From: Camarhynchus parvulus
Taxonomy: Eukaryota; Chordata; Aves; Passeriformes; Thraupidae
NCBI RefSeq assembly: GCF_901933205.1
Contig: NC_044601.1
Span: 31,348,352-31,412,351, forward strand
DNA: 64,000 nucleotides
Reading direction: 5' to 3'
Position numbers and translations under genes: made by a program. Of the stretch, positions 1 through 12,900 are shown piece by piece; position 1 is the stretch's first letter, and each line of letters starts with the position of its first letter. The notes under the pieces are model-generated. The model searched no databases, had not been told where the DNA came from, and saw only the letters and a program-made list of their open reading frames with translations.

Positions 1-2280
1 GCAAGATTTGCTCTAGTGACAAATACCTGAGATGGCTAGAGTTGAAGGACAAGCCTTGAATAAATTCAAATGACACTTATGGGAGATGGACAAATCTGAT
101 TTAACAAACATGAGAATGCATGGGCTTCAAGTGTTGGGAAGTCAAAGCATTCAGCCAAAATTCAGTCTGCATCATACAGCTGACTGTTTCTCCTTAATGA
201 AGATAACTCTGCCACATTTGTTTTGAAATAGTTATTACAGCTTTATACTGGTCTTACCAGAAACTTTCCACTGGCCTCTGCAGAAAAATCACATGCTTTA
301 AGCTTCTGCTCTTGTTTCCTGAGAGTGGAAGCCTCAAACCTCCACTGTTTAAAAGGACGATATCATTGTACTTGACTGAAAACACTCTCAAAAGACGAAG
401 GAAAGCTATGAATTCAGTTGTAGCATATATTTACATCAGGAGATCTTTTCTAAAAACCATTTTTCAACTGCAATGCATTTATTATCTAATGCTTAATTCA
501 TGCTAGCCATTTGACAAAATACCACCCATATTACAGAGGGAAAAAGAAACAATTGGATTTTCATGTGCTCACCCACAGTCTTTCAAGGACCACTGTAGTA
601 GACAAGCCACAGCATATTTATGGCTTATTACAGATCCATACCACTGGAAGTGAGTAGTGCAAAGCCCTTATTAGGCAGTGCTGTCTGAGAGATGAAATCC
701 CACAGGCGCAATCTGAATTATCATTTAACCTTTGCCCACCAAATTACATTCAAAACTGGGGAGATTTGCAGAAGGATATAAAAACAGGTACTTCTATGAT
801 ATAAGACAGACAGAAATGTCCCACTCCACTGTGTGGTAATGGCTGGGAACTTATTGCCATTGCTCTTGTTAGCCTTTCCCAAACTGCATAGTTCCGCTAG
901 GGGACAATTGCTGGCCAACCACGAGGAGAAAGCCAGGAAGGAAATTTGCATGCATGAAATCATATATAATATGCAGTCATATGCTTCACTGCTGTTCTCA
1001 AACCAGCTTCTCCTGCCTCAGTCTCGCTCAGTCAGTGCAAGGCAAGCCTCAAGAAGAGATTATGTGTCCACAAGGGGCTTGTACAATAAGCTATGTCCTA
1101 TAGTATTGTTGGTCAAAAGCCTTCAGAGAATGGATGCCGATTAAGACATGGGCCATGGAGTAGGGACTTTTTGAAACACTTTTTCCATCTCATGGAGTGA
1201 ACACTCAGAAGGAAAGTTGATCCTCCACCTTGGTGCCCCATGATCACATCCAGACTTTCTGCTGAGTTTTGATTTGAACAGCCTGCCTCAAGTAGGTTCT
1301 TACAAGAAAAAGAGTAAGGACACAGACTTTAACCTCCCTACCATACTTCCATGTGCTTGGCTCTGTTTTTGCATCCTACAGAACAGGCTAAATCCATGCA
1401 ATACAAAAGATCAGAGACAGAACTAGAATCCTAGTGTGAAATTTTATTTAGAAATTCTTGTTTTAACTGTATCACTGTCCTTCGGGCAACACTCAATGCA
1501 TACTGGATAGAACTGAGGAGCATGTACGTAAAATGTTTATTCCTTGTCTTTCTTTTTATAAAAACAGTGCTGCGACATTTAGAGGTCATGCATTTCATCA
1601 TGCATGCGCTTTATGTTTTAAAACCCTGATCTGTCCATAATTTACTAGTAATTACTACATTTTTGAGAGCTACTTAGAACACTTAGCATTTCCCTGAAGC
1701 TGCAAATGCACACACATTTAAGCCAGCAGAACTGAGTGTTATCATCAGGGTCTCAGCCCACACACTCACTCCCTGATCATAGGGCTCTAAATCTTGCACA
1801 CTCCTCCTCATGTTTTAGCATAAATATTTGTGTAAACATACAATCAGGTCAGCCATTTTTAATCCGGATCAATTCCATGATGAAATTTACTGCATCATCT
1901 TGCAGAGGGAATAACAAACAGGAATGAAGTGGGGAAAAAAACAAGCAGGTGGATGTCAGGCTAAGTCATATGTATTAAGACATTTCAAGAAACTGTAGCC
2001 ACTTAACTGTCCAGATATCAGAAAGGCACAAATTTCCAGTTTACAATTCAAGCCCTTGGTGTTGAATTTACAGAGTTCTTGCACACAGTTGCAAGCCCTT
2101 GTATTAACCTCCTTGTACTAAGATGCTGCCTCCCCATAAATCACAAAACAGCGCAATCAGTGAAGCCCATGTCCAATCACATAAGCGAAAAACCTGTCTC
2201 CAAATTACTGTTGCACCTGCATTTGACTTGGCCCTTACTTTGTTTACTGAAATGCCTTGCTGTGAAGTACATCAAAGGGA

Positions 2281-2350
2281 TTCAGACAAAAAACAAAAAC
2301 AAAAAAAAAAAAAACCAAAAAACCAAAACAAAAACAAAAAAACCCCCAAA
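2281..2350 (+). repeat. A-rich low-complexity tract
   Basis: An A-rich run with scattered C (AAAACAAAAACAAAA type). It could be the decayed tail of a retroposed sequence, but nothing recognisable precedes it. Confidence 0.8.
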
Positions 2351-3576
2351 AACTTGACAAATTGCTGGCATTGGTTTACAGACTCTGTAGTAGATACAGA
2401 GCATGCTATATTCAGTGTGCATGTCCAAGATTTGACACATGATGCCTTCAATAAGCTGCGTCAAAAGCCTCCTTTGTTCACGAGGAGAAAGTTCCGTCTT
2501 TGTTCAAGGATGTTACTGCAGGTCAGGGCACTTTTTAGCCTCTAAAGACACTAAGTTTCAAATGTGTTGCTTGTGATCCTACAGTTAATTTATCCATTTT
2601 GTCTGGCCACATTGAAACCAGTTAGTTTTTGTTTCACTCACTGATGCATTACAGCAACTTAACTACCAGATACACTGTGACACACTTCTGAGGAAAACTG
2701 CGGACCTTTACCAAACAACAGCAGGTTTAGAACTGCTGGCTTCCGCACTCCTGCTTTTTTTCCCCTTAACGACAAGATCGTGAGCCAGCTTCTCAGAAGC
2801 CCCCCAAAGCTGCACATAATGTCTTAAATCTATACTGCTGTTGCCAAGAGGCACAAAGTGGCTTCTGAGTGTTTCCTTTCACCCACAAACAATATAGACC
2901 TAAAACACAGACACTCAATATCTGCTTCTGTCAGCTAAGCTGCAGAAGCTTCCATAAATAAGAAAAGCAAGACAGTCTCCACAGGGCCCAAAAAACCAAT
3001 TCTGAGTGGTACAATAGCTGGCTATTTTCAGCCCCCTCAGATCCCAGAATTCTAGCACCTCTGAATGGTTTAATGTAAATTATGTATATATGTGCATATA
3101 CATATACAACTGAAGACAAGTAGAGAAGTTATAGTGAGTCCTCTCCAAACAGCCCATCTCTGTTATGATTTTAGTGCTGTCACCCCATCTCTTATTGCTT
3201 ATGGGTTGTCTTGCTCTTCCAGCAGCAAAGACAAAGTGCAGATGGAGGACACGTGGAAAGCAGATGATGAGCTGTGGAGAGAAGAAGTCACTGACTGAGA
3301 CACAGTGTGCAGGAGAGAAATATGATTCCAGTGCTTGATAATGACCCTCTTTGACTGGGGACAAAGCCAAGCAAGTGGTACATGACTTTGAGTACTGAAA
3401 GACTCACCAAATCTGAAATCTCACACAGCAGACAAAAGAATATTTGTTTTAGTGGGGAACAGAGTTGGTTCTGTGGTCCCTTCTTCACTCTACTGTCATT
3501 TCTAGCACTGAATTCCTCAAACTTCCATATTTTAACAGATATTGCAGATCTGTAGCAAAACACTATTGGATTTTCC

Positions 3577-3600
3577 TAGATCCAAGTCTAGATCCAAGTC
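3577..3600. repeat. 12-bp tandem duplication
   Basis: TAGATCCAAGTC is present twice head to tail. This is probably replication slippage in intron 7. Confidence 0.92.
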
Positions 3601-4149
3601 TACTCTAGTCTCCAGTTACTCTGTAAATAATATATTTTCTTGAAGTTCAATGAATTCTTTCCCCAATACCCATTCCATTGGTTGATTTTTGAAACAGGAC
3701 TTTAAAACTTGACTCTGCTTCATATGATTTAAACTTGCTTAAAGGTTGTGGCCCGTCAGTGGCTAGAAACTTCTGTACTCAGTGGCCCCGTGCTAAGGGC
3801 AGAGAGCAGTAGTTTTAGCACTCAGCAAAGTCAGGCTTATAGTTGGACTCATTCCAGCCAAGATACAACATTTGACTAAAACACAAGGACAACCAAGAGA
3901 CTGTTACTCTGGAGCATAAAGACTTTCCTCTTGACAAACTGAACTACAGACCCCACACACTTGTGCTGTGCAAGTAGCAGACTGAACAGGAAGGATAACA
4001 ATGACAGGAAGAAGCATGTTGTTCATGCTCCCATGATGAAGAGTAACCATCCTTCTCATTTCTAATTGCCTCTAAGCAGTTCTGGAAATGCAGGGATGAG
4101 TTCCTAGAATGAAAGACATGGAAAATGTCACTGTGTCAACGACAGACAC

Positions 4150-4168
4150 TCACTGGTGCAGCCAGTGA
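4150..4168 (-). repeat. ABCA1: 7-bp hairpin at the start of intron 7
   Basis: On the ABCA1 sense strand TCACTGG CTGCA CCAGTGA starts at intron position +7, directly after the donor GTGAGT. A second GTGAGT overlaps its 3' edge. Confidence 0.7.
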
Positions 4169-4174
4169 ACTCAC

Positions 4175-4366
4175 CTGAAGAGGCTTCAAAGGATTCAGGT
4201 TAGCACGGAAGACTTGCTCAGCTGCATGGAGTTTTTCCTTTGACAAGGTGCAAATGAAGGCTTCAGAATCTATGGTTGCCGTCTGATTTTGGATCATTAG
4301 AAATTCAGATGATGTTGAGCTATTGCAGAGATCTCTCAGTCGCATTCGATAACCAGACACAATGAC
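4175..4366 (-). CDS. ABCA1: ABCA1 exon 7: extracellular domain 1, residues 183-246
   Basis: Acceptor TTTCATAG at 4367; donor CTTCAG|GTGAGT at 4175/4174; 192 bp, 64 codons, phase 0 at both ends. Anchors shared with human ABCA1 are SGYRMRLRDLCNSS (human QGYQLHLTSLCNGS) and LSKEKLHAAEQVFRANLNPLKPL (shown here only as its two halves LSKEKLHAAEQV and FRANLNPLKPL). The middle part, about residues 200-224, diverges and makes the exon five codons longer than the human one (177 bp from memory). Sequons Asn-Ser-Ser and Asn-Gln-Thr are present. A second perfect GTGAGT lies 21 nt further on in the same frame, so a form with seven extra residues is possible. The next exon lies outside the window. Confidence 0.93.
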
Positions 4367-7300
4367 CTATGAAAGTGGGAAAAGCATGCCTTCATGTAAA
4401 ACTTCAACAAAAAAATTGGTTATTGCTCAACAAAGCAAGCCATTCATAACATTTCCAGATAAAGGTGAGGTGGCATTCTTCCCTACAGGCTGAGCAGCCG
4501 TTATTCATATGCAACTCAGTTCCAAGAAAAATCCTTCCCAGCCGAGAACATGGGAGAGAAGCCCTGGGGGAGGCAGGTCCCTCTTCACTCTCCTGCAAAT
4601 ATGCACAAAGCAGCTGCGATCCTGTCCTTCACAGCAGCCATTTCCTCCAACCAAGGGTACATGCATTGCCTAACGTTCAGTTTTCTGGGAAATGAGCCAC
4701 ATTGAAAAAAACAAGGCTTGTGACCAGATACAAGTCTGGCAAATCTACGTGAAGGGCAAAAGACCTATGTCCCAAACTACTTAGACATATCTGCCAGCCA
4801 CATTTTCTATGCAGAAATGAGTCAAAATCATCTCCCTTAACTCTGAAGTATGTACTCACTAACTGCTGAGACAAACGTTTTACAGTGTTTTTGAGCAGAC
4901 AATGTATCAGCAAAAAAAAAAGTTATCTTACTGGCTGCAACAAATGAGATAAGATCCTAGAGTCTAGGCATATTTTTCTTAAGGTAATGGTTTCCTTGTC
5001 AATAATGTTTCCTAATCCACATGCAATCACCTTATTAACGAAATTGATAAAATCCCTCTGAGTTATCACCAGACTGTTTCAGACCTGATAAACAAATTCT
5101 TTTAATAAGGTCAGTTACCAGCTTCATCTTTGCTGAACAATGGAGTCCATGCCAAAAAGCTGCATACTTCTCAAAGGTGATAAACAAGGAAAAATCCAGA
5201 GTCTACTATTGAAAAGAAACTTTGGTTTGCCTCGGGGCTAGACAGATGGAACCATTTTACTGTAAATGCACAGGTAACAACAACTGTATACTTAATTTCT
5301 TCTTTCTGTCATTTCATAAGTGCATTGCCCAACTTACAACAACTAAAGAGGATTGATCTACATTCCAGAAGAGTTAGCAGCTCCTGAACCAGGCTAGTAA
5401 GTCTGAAACTTTTCATCTGTCAAAACCAAAGGGGTATGCACAATCAGGGGGGAAAACTGCATTACATTCAGGAAACAAGCAAATTGAACTGACAGGAGAG
5501 AGAAGGGATTTTTAATGCCATACTCATAACAAACCTTTAACTTTGGCCCGTATCCATATGCCAAAAATCAGATCTTTCAATGCCACACAGCTCTGACATC
5601 AGAAGATTTGCCTTTTTAAAATTTGGAGTGCTTTTTTTCTTGCCAGTAGAGATACTACTACTAATGTTATAGTCATGCTGAAAAGGAGATATTTGTGGGG
5701 CACTGAAATAACACTCCCAGAACAAGCTTTCCAGGTTGGACCATATAGAAAAAACAGCGACTCCCAGTGCCTCAGTGTTCACTCACAAAAAGTGAGTGAA
5801 GATGATCAACCTTCCACCACTCTGAAAATGTCCACCTTTTTCACACAGAGTTTAGGCTCTTTTGGTGAGAAGCTGCCCTTTTCAAGCACTGACATCCAGA
5901 GCATGAGACCTTACAAAAAACATCCTATCTATCCATCCTAAAGTACCTAGTCTCCCCAAGTCAGCAAGTTCTCTAACCATTTGCAGTCATCTGAACCCAT
6001 GGTGTCTTCAGCAGGCAAAATACATCTTAAATGACAGGTTTAGTCCCCTAAGGACTCTCAAAATGCCAGGCTCACACCTGAAAGTAGTCATAGGTAATTG
6101 TTCTGTCCTTACATGTCATATAATTCTCTCCTTGGGACTTTTCCTGCTTCATGAAACAGAGATTTGTTCCAAGCAGAATATGCACTGGCCATTACTATTT
6201 ACTCTTCACTGATAGGCAATGCATCATGCTGCAGCACTGGCCCAGGACCTCGCTGCGCCTTCAACTTTTCAGAGGGACAGGACCTATTCCCACCTCCCAC
6301 ACAAGAACTGTCTCGCCACACCTGGACAACTGCAGCATACCAGGCTTGATTACACAGCTGCCTGCCCACTGCTGACCCAAGCATCTTCCAAATCCCACAC
6401 CCTTCTGAGCACACCTACCACAACTGGAAAAACACAAGGCCAAGCCACTCAGCCCCAGGAAGTAACATGTCCATCAAGACAAGGCTTTGGTCGCTTTGAT
6501 CTCTTTGCACTAATTTCAGTATGCCAGATACACAACCCTGCTGGACATACGGGAGTGCTGTCATTACAGTAACAGCAGTGAACAGTCCCCATCTCCTTGG
6601 AGACTCCAGTTCCTTACTTGATTGTGTAGCATAACTTCTGGCCTTACTGAACAACCCCAGGCACCAACAGACAGCAGAAGCAGGCTGTATTTGCTGCAAA
6701 AGGTTGGCATACTCTGGATAGGCCCTTTTACCACATGACTTCTGAATGAAGTTGCGACCCACTCATTCAGAGACCTAAAAAATACTGCCTATTAATACTG
6801 AAGTCACTAAGCAGCTCAGCAGTGAGGTCAGATCTCCAAACCAGATCTCCAGTGAAATCAAAGATGTCCATTTTGTGAGTCAGATAAAGTCCTTCTGCAG
6901 TAAGGGAGAGGTCTGCATCTCTAGTTACCATCTGTATTAGAAAATTGCTCATAGAAAATTTTGTGGGCCACTGCTCTGCTCTGCAGTTTAACATCCTGGT
7001 GCTAAGATTAGCTCTTCTTGCTGTCCCTAAGCACAGAATGCTGTTATGACTTAGTAGCATCACTCTCAGCGCCTTAGCAGAATCTGCTCAAGAATTACAC
7101 AAGAGCACAGCCTGAAGCATTCAAGGAAGAATAAGGTTACTGACCAGTCTTTCACCACCCTTCAGACACATTATTTAGATAAAAGCTAAGCTTTTTTCCT
7201 CCTTCCACTTCCCTATACAACCAATACAGAATGGCAGTCGCACAATGCACAGTGAGGTTTTTTGCGGTTTTTGCCTGTCTGAAAAATCTTTTTGCCTCTC

Positions 7301-8360
7301 CACTAACTTAGGGAGAATGATAAGAATGCTGTTGCTGCAGTCTGCCAGTTACCCTCCCAGGACCATCTGTAGGGTGATTCTGTCTTAATCTAATTATTTT
7401 CAAGTAAAACAAAGCTTGAAGCCTAAAATGGGTAAGAATTTTTTCTCTGCTTTACTTTTTTTTTATTAGAATGTATCCTTAACTTGTAGGATAACTTATC
7501 AAACCGCACTAAAACAAATGGCTTAAAAGAATTCACTGAAGAACAAGACAATGTGTGCAAAGAGGGACAGCATCTGTAACTACAGGAAAACAAAGACTAA
7601 AAGGACAATTAATCCATTCCACTTCAATAAGAGATCCGATATGGAATTGACGATCAAAACAGATTTCCTCCTCCTTTTGCATACCAACTTTTTTATTCTT
7701 TCAAGAGAACGCTGGGTCTTCCTTTGAAGTCTGTTCTGACTTCTGCATTAGAAAGGATACTGGTGGCTCAATTCATCTAGCCTAGCAAAAAACATGTTAC
7801 AAGCTTGACAATGACAGCCATCTCATGAAGGGGCTCGAGCCCACTGTCACCACTCGCTATGTTTGTGACTGCAATCATGGAGCACCCAGGATAGCAGGAC
7901 TCTTGTGCTATGTAATTTACAATATATCTGTCTTAATGCATTGGCCACAAACCTAAAAGTAGAGCTCCTTCTGCTGCACAGGAATGTAAGGCAGAGCAAG
8001 ACCTAGAAACCCTGCTCCAGTCCAGGCTGAGTGGCTGAAAACAGTCAGGGCATGGCTAGCAGCTTAATTAATGCTTTACTTCCATTTTTTTAAAAAAAGA
8101 GGAAGGAAGAAATTCAGTTTAGCCTGAGGGTACTATTCTCTTATGCAGGTCAAAACATTTACTTATGTTCCCAGTGTCCTTTTACAGCTTAAAATCAAAT
8201 AAGACAGTAAATTGAGGTCAAGAAGGAAGACACAAGCAGGGAATACATTTTCCTCTGTTTCTGCAGCACATAGCAGAGGGGTCCAGCACTGTGGATCTTG
8301 GCACTGCAGCTAAACAAACAATAGATAAGCATTATGTTAGGAGCTGAAAGTACTCTTTAC
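4367..8360 (-). other. ABCA1: ABCA1 intron 6
   Basis: About 4.0 kb of ordinary AT-rich intron. Overlapping open frames at about 6150-6760 on both strands lie in a slightly GC-richer patch and have no recognisable product. No repeat family was identified. Confidence 0.9.
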
Positions 8361-8482
8361 CTGCTGGAGGTTGACCCCTGCATCCAGTAGCCCCTCTACG
8401 GCAGATGATGGCATGGACACATTATGATGGAGGAAGTCAGAGAATGTCTCATTCTCAATCAGGAAATCCCGAAGTTTCAAGT
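8361..8482 (-). CDS. ABCA1: ABCA1 exon 6: extracellular domain 1, residues 142-182
   Basis: Acceptor CATTTTCCAG at 8483; donor CAGCAG|GTAAAG at 8361/8360; 122 bp, the same as human exon 6. The exon starts with the last two bases of an Asp codon and ends in phase 0. The peptide LKLRDFLIENETFSDFLHHN aligns with human [20 protein letters not shown]. The rest, VSMPSSAVEGLLDAGVNLQQ, is less conserved. Two N-glycosylation sequons are visible (Asn-Glu-Thr and Asn-Val-Ser), consistent with exposure on the outer face. The exon stands alone between introns of 18.2 kb and 4.0 kb. Confidence 0.94.
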
Positions 8483-9228
8483 CTGGAAAATGACAAAACA
8501 AGCAAAATTCTGGTCACGGCAAAGCCAAAAGGAAACTCATGTGAGAGCACTGAACAGGAAAAGTCAAGCTGATAAATAGGGGAGAGGGAATTACACAAAC
8601 CATAGCGCAAAAGAAAGAGGAGCTGCTGGTAAAGGGCTCTGAAACTTGGCAGGCTTCACAAATATCAACCCATGATGTCCTGGTCTCAAATAAAACCCCA
8701 AATCAACAACAAAAAAAGCAATCAACCTTCAAAACCAACTCTCATTAGCATCATTACTTCAGGTCAATTTGCTCATACATACATAGAAGCAAGGCATACC
8801 AAGTTGCTCCCTTGATCTGAAACCTACTACAGCATTAGCACTTAATCCCTGTGTTGTTACTGAACATGGGACTGAGCTGGTGCATGGACCACTAAGGGAT
8901 TTACTAGCCTTGAGTTAATTATTTTAACAGCTGATGTACTCTATCATTAATTTCAAAGTCTGACATATGCAGACACACAGGTATGATACTGAATCACAGA
9001 TCTAGGAAACAATCTTAGCTACTTGGAATTAAAAAATACATTTGTAGCATTATTTCCATTTTCTTTCCCAAGTGCTTCACCTTCTCAAGCCATCAGTGTT
9101 TCAGCTCTTGACTTTGAAACAAATTTGTACCTACATCACAGCAAAGGGAAACCATCTGGAAATAATAATCCACCTAAAGTCGACCAAAACTGGATCTTTT
9201 AGAAGCTGATGCTCAGAGCTGACACTGT

Positions 9229-9372
9229 TTTGGGTTGTTTTCTTGAATTTTGTGTGTGGGTTTGGTTTTTTGTGGCTTTTTTTTTTATTTGGTAGTTGTT
9301 TTGGTTTTTTGTTTTTGGTTTCTTTGTTTTGTGGTTTGGTTGGGGTTTTTTTGGGGGGGGGGGCGGGACAGA
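9229..9372 (+). repeat. G/T-rich low-complexity tract with G run
   Basis: The plus strand is nearly all G and T, in units such as TTTTGGTTTTTTG, and ends in 11 consecutive G (9353-9363) then CGGG. On the ABCA1 sense strand it is A/C-rich. It may derive from a retroposon tail, but no body is visible. Confidence 0.85.
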
Positions 9373-9752
9373 GAGCAGTGTTTAGTAGATTTGGTTTGGT
9401 TTTTGTTGCTGTTTTCTTTAAGAGAGAGAGAGGACAATTCTATCTCCATAATGCTTAAACAAGAAGTGATGAGCAAAACACCTACGCCAGGAAGAGGTGA
9501 GAGACCAAGTCCTACAGAATTTACCAGAGCGAAGATTTCCAGACTGAGGTACAACTAGCTAGGTGTCATGCTGTATTTTCTACTTTAGGAAGACAGGATG
9601 CTGCAACCCAGAGCAAATAGTTGAAAACAATGACCCCTAAAGAGAAAGTAATGATATGGAGGAATCAGGGGCTTGTACCTTTATCCTCCTATAGGGGACA
9701 GCTGTAACAACCTTTTCCCCCACCTCCTATACAGGAGGGGTTTTATGATTTC

Positions 9753-9900
9753 GCTTGGTTATTTTGTGTTTTGGTTGCGATTTTGCTTGTTTGTTTTTGG
9801 GGTTGGTTTTTTTTCTGTTTTTGTTTGTTTGTTGGGGGGGGTTTGTGTTTTGGTTTTTTTTGCTTTTTTGGGGTTTTTTTTGTTGGTTGGCTTTGGTTTA
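9753..9900 (+). repeat. Second G/T-rich low-complexity tract
   Basis: Same composition and strand as the tract 380 bp to the left, with eight consecutive G at 9834-9841. The two together give long open frames on both strands that should not be read as genes. Confidence 0.85.
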
Positions 9901-12900
9901 GCTTGGGCAGGTGATACTGCCACTAATGGGCCCCAACATGAAGAAGAATGGTGTGCACTCAGGGTGCCACTGGAGGTGACAGGGAGACTCTGCGGTTCGG
10001 GTGCCACTTCTGCCTCCCAGGCTGATCCTGCGGAGGAGCCGGCAAGGGGAGGAACCACGTGCTCTGCTCCTGCAGCACGGGGTTACTGACGGTCATTGCT
10101 CCTTCATCTACATATCCAGTTACAAATTCCCCGTTGCCTTTTTGTTCCACACGAAAAAGTAAATCACCCGCCTCAGCTGAGGCAAGGCGGAGGTTACTCT
10201 GGGGCAAAAGTGTCTCCCTCCCCTTCCTCTCTCCCACGCACCAGGACCACTCATGAATATGCTGGTTTTGAGCATGCTGTGCAAACGCCCCACTTGAACC
10301 CCACTAGCAAAATCTACCATCACCTCCACTCCCTGCCTAGGAAAAGGCTGGGGAAATATCTGGCTCCTGCAATAACATGAAACAGTCCTTCTCTTTCCAG
10401 AAGAGGCTAAAGCACCCTGCTTCACTGCAAGTGGAGAAAAAACTTCCCCCACCCCGATTCCTTGGTTACTTTCTACATGTGCCAAAATCCCTAAACACTT
10501 CTGCAGCTTATTTATTTTTTGGTGAGATCATCAACTATTCAGAAAGTCAGATGGACAAAGGGGGGACTGACTGAAGGCATAATGGCATGCAGAGATCAGA
10601 TGTTTGCAAGCTTTTTCATTGAATCTGCCCCTACTTAAGATATTTTTCAGGCTTCTCTTAAAGGACCACATGCCATATGGAAAGAAAAAAAATAGTAGCC
10701 AAGCACTTTTCTGTTTCCTCAGTGATGTATTGCATTTTGGTTTGGCTAGTCTGTTTTATCTGAGTTTGGCTTTGAGGTTTTTTCCCACATGGAGGCATGA
10801 TTTTCTTGGTCAGGGACATATTCTATAGGCAATTGCAGGAATACAATCTGAACTACACTGAGATTCCTGCTGACCTGCCTGTAATCATGAGGGGGAGTAA
10901 CAAAGAGTCACCATCTTTCACAGCTGTAATTAACCAGCCCAGCATTAGCAGAGCATTCATCCCTTGCCTTTTTTGTCACGCCAAGCATTTTCAGACTCAC
11001 TTAGCACTAGAATTTGCTGAAAATCAGTGCAGCCTTCCAAGGAACTCCTACGAACACCTGAACGAGTTTTCACCATCATTTGGAGTAAACCATGAAGGAA
11101 ACAGAACAAGGTTACCAGAACAATGGGGCAGTGTTTGGCTTCCAGACAGCTGACCGTGAAGCCATGATCACTATCCAAGACCACACGTGAAAGCTCTGTG
11201 AGACCAAGGGACCAAATCCCAACACCACAGTCCTGGCTGCAGTGTCTTAAGCACACAGCCAGCCTTTTGTACCATGCATTTTCTCCCCCACCTCATCTGG
11301 TCCTACTTCCACGACTTGTGGGTCAGTGTCTTATGTAACCCCTCTCAGTTATGGAGGCATCCATAACAGCTTGCATATGAAACAACAGAAAGCACCGAAC
11401 ACTGCAATGCATCTATATTCTCCCTCTGGAAACCTTAAAAAGTCAAGGTTTAACACAAGTTTCCTCTTGAAAACAGCTACTCCCATCCAAGCTGACTGCT
11501 TGCCCACTAGGGCCTAAGGAAACAAAAGAGCACTACTTAGGAAAAAAGCCCTCCAAAAAAGAAAGCAAAAGAAACAGGTACGTCTTCTTAAGGCTACCAC
11601 CAAGGTTACTTAATAATCCAAACACCTGGAGTGGATGGAAGAACACATTTTACAACCACGAGCCTACTACTGCAATATTATTCTGCCATAAAAATTTAGA
11701 CATATTATCAAGTTACTCAAATATACAAAACAAAATGTCAGGTCAAACATGATACAACTTGCGTGTCTCCTCTCTTGCTTGAGAGTGGCCAAGAGCATCA
11801 TTACAGTCAGCCACTGCAAGCTGGTAGGCACAGAACAATGCACTGGAGACCAATCTCTCCACATACTTTGACATGGACATGCAGCCTTTCCTTGCCCCTC
11901 ACCTTTATCTTCAACAGGAAACCAAGGGAGCTGCACTCCTGCAGGCTCCCTCACCCCCAGCACAGGGTTCGTCCTCCTGATTGAAACCATAAGCCCAAGC
12001 ACGAAAGCCAAGCCCTAGGCACAAATGGGGAGATAAACTTGAGGTCACACTGAGCAAACACACTCAAAAGACTGTCAAAACTGATGTGAACCATCTTGCT
12101 GACTCAGTGGTGGTATAGTCAGCAGAAATAATACTGAGACAACTTTTCCCCATGGCAAACAGCTTTTACAGTTTCAGTCCGGACATCAAGGGAGCAATAG
12201 CAGAGAACAGAGACTTTTGCTTATAAATCATGCAAATAACCCCCAAAACCAACAGCAAAGGGCTGAAATGCCTTTGCTGTAATTAGCTCCAATTTGGACA
12301 TAGAATGGCAATGCAACAGGAGACCATCCCCTGCACATGAAACAAGCAGAAGAGATGTCCATATCCCATGTGGGACAGGGAGAAAGATCCTTCATATGGT
12401 CAACTAAGGAAGCTTCCAGCACAATTGAGAACTCCCAGACCTGGAGGTCTTATGCCTAAACCACAAAATGTCCCTTGCTCTCTGAAGTCACCAGTCAGGA
12501 TTAGACAATCACACATGGCAGCATTTCATGGATATTGTTTTCATAAAAGGCACAGCTGTCCTTCATTTCCACACAGTTCAAACGAACCTTGGGGGCTGCC
12601 TTCCAGGCATCAAAACCAGAAACTCTCAGATTTTCATACTGCAGAGCATCTCCTACTGTAACACTTTATTACATCCTAAGATTTACATTTTACTGACAAC
12701 CTTTTCCAGAACCTTTATGCCTGGGCACAGTGGTAGGCCAGTCAGCCCTTGCTTAAGAATCAAATCTTTGTGACAAAAAAAACCCAAACCCAAAATGTAT
12801 TCAAAGAGCTCAAGACAATCACATGAATTAGCGAAGAACAACAATCTCTGTGCTTGCTATATTACTTACTAAAATTAACATCAAAATAAAAATATGCATT

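Larger units (their letters stand above)
1..4174 (-). other. ABCA1: ABCA1 intron 7 (partial)
   Basis: The next exon, which in human ABCA1 begins with a Thr-Leu-Asn-Ser stretch, was not found here, so it lies left of position 1. The segment has an A-rich low-complexity tract at 2281-2350 and a 12-bp tandem duplication at 3577-3600. Otherwise I see nothing notable. Confidence 0.85.

Noticed and set aside
1..4100. Search for ABCA1 exon 8 on the minus strand
   Set aside because: No segment here matches the expected continuation of extracellular domain 1, so the exon is taken to lie outside the window.
9243..10089. Hydrophobic-looking frames that resemble membrane proteins
   Set aside because: They come from the G/T-rich low-complexity tracts (Phe, Leu, Val, Gly, Trp codons), not from a gene.
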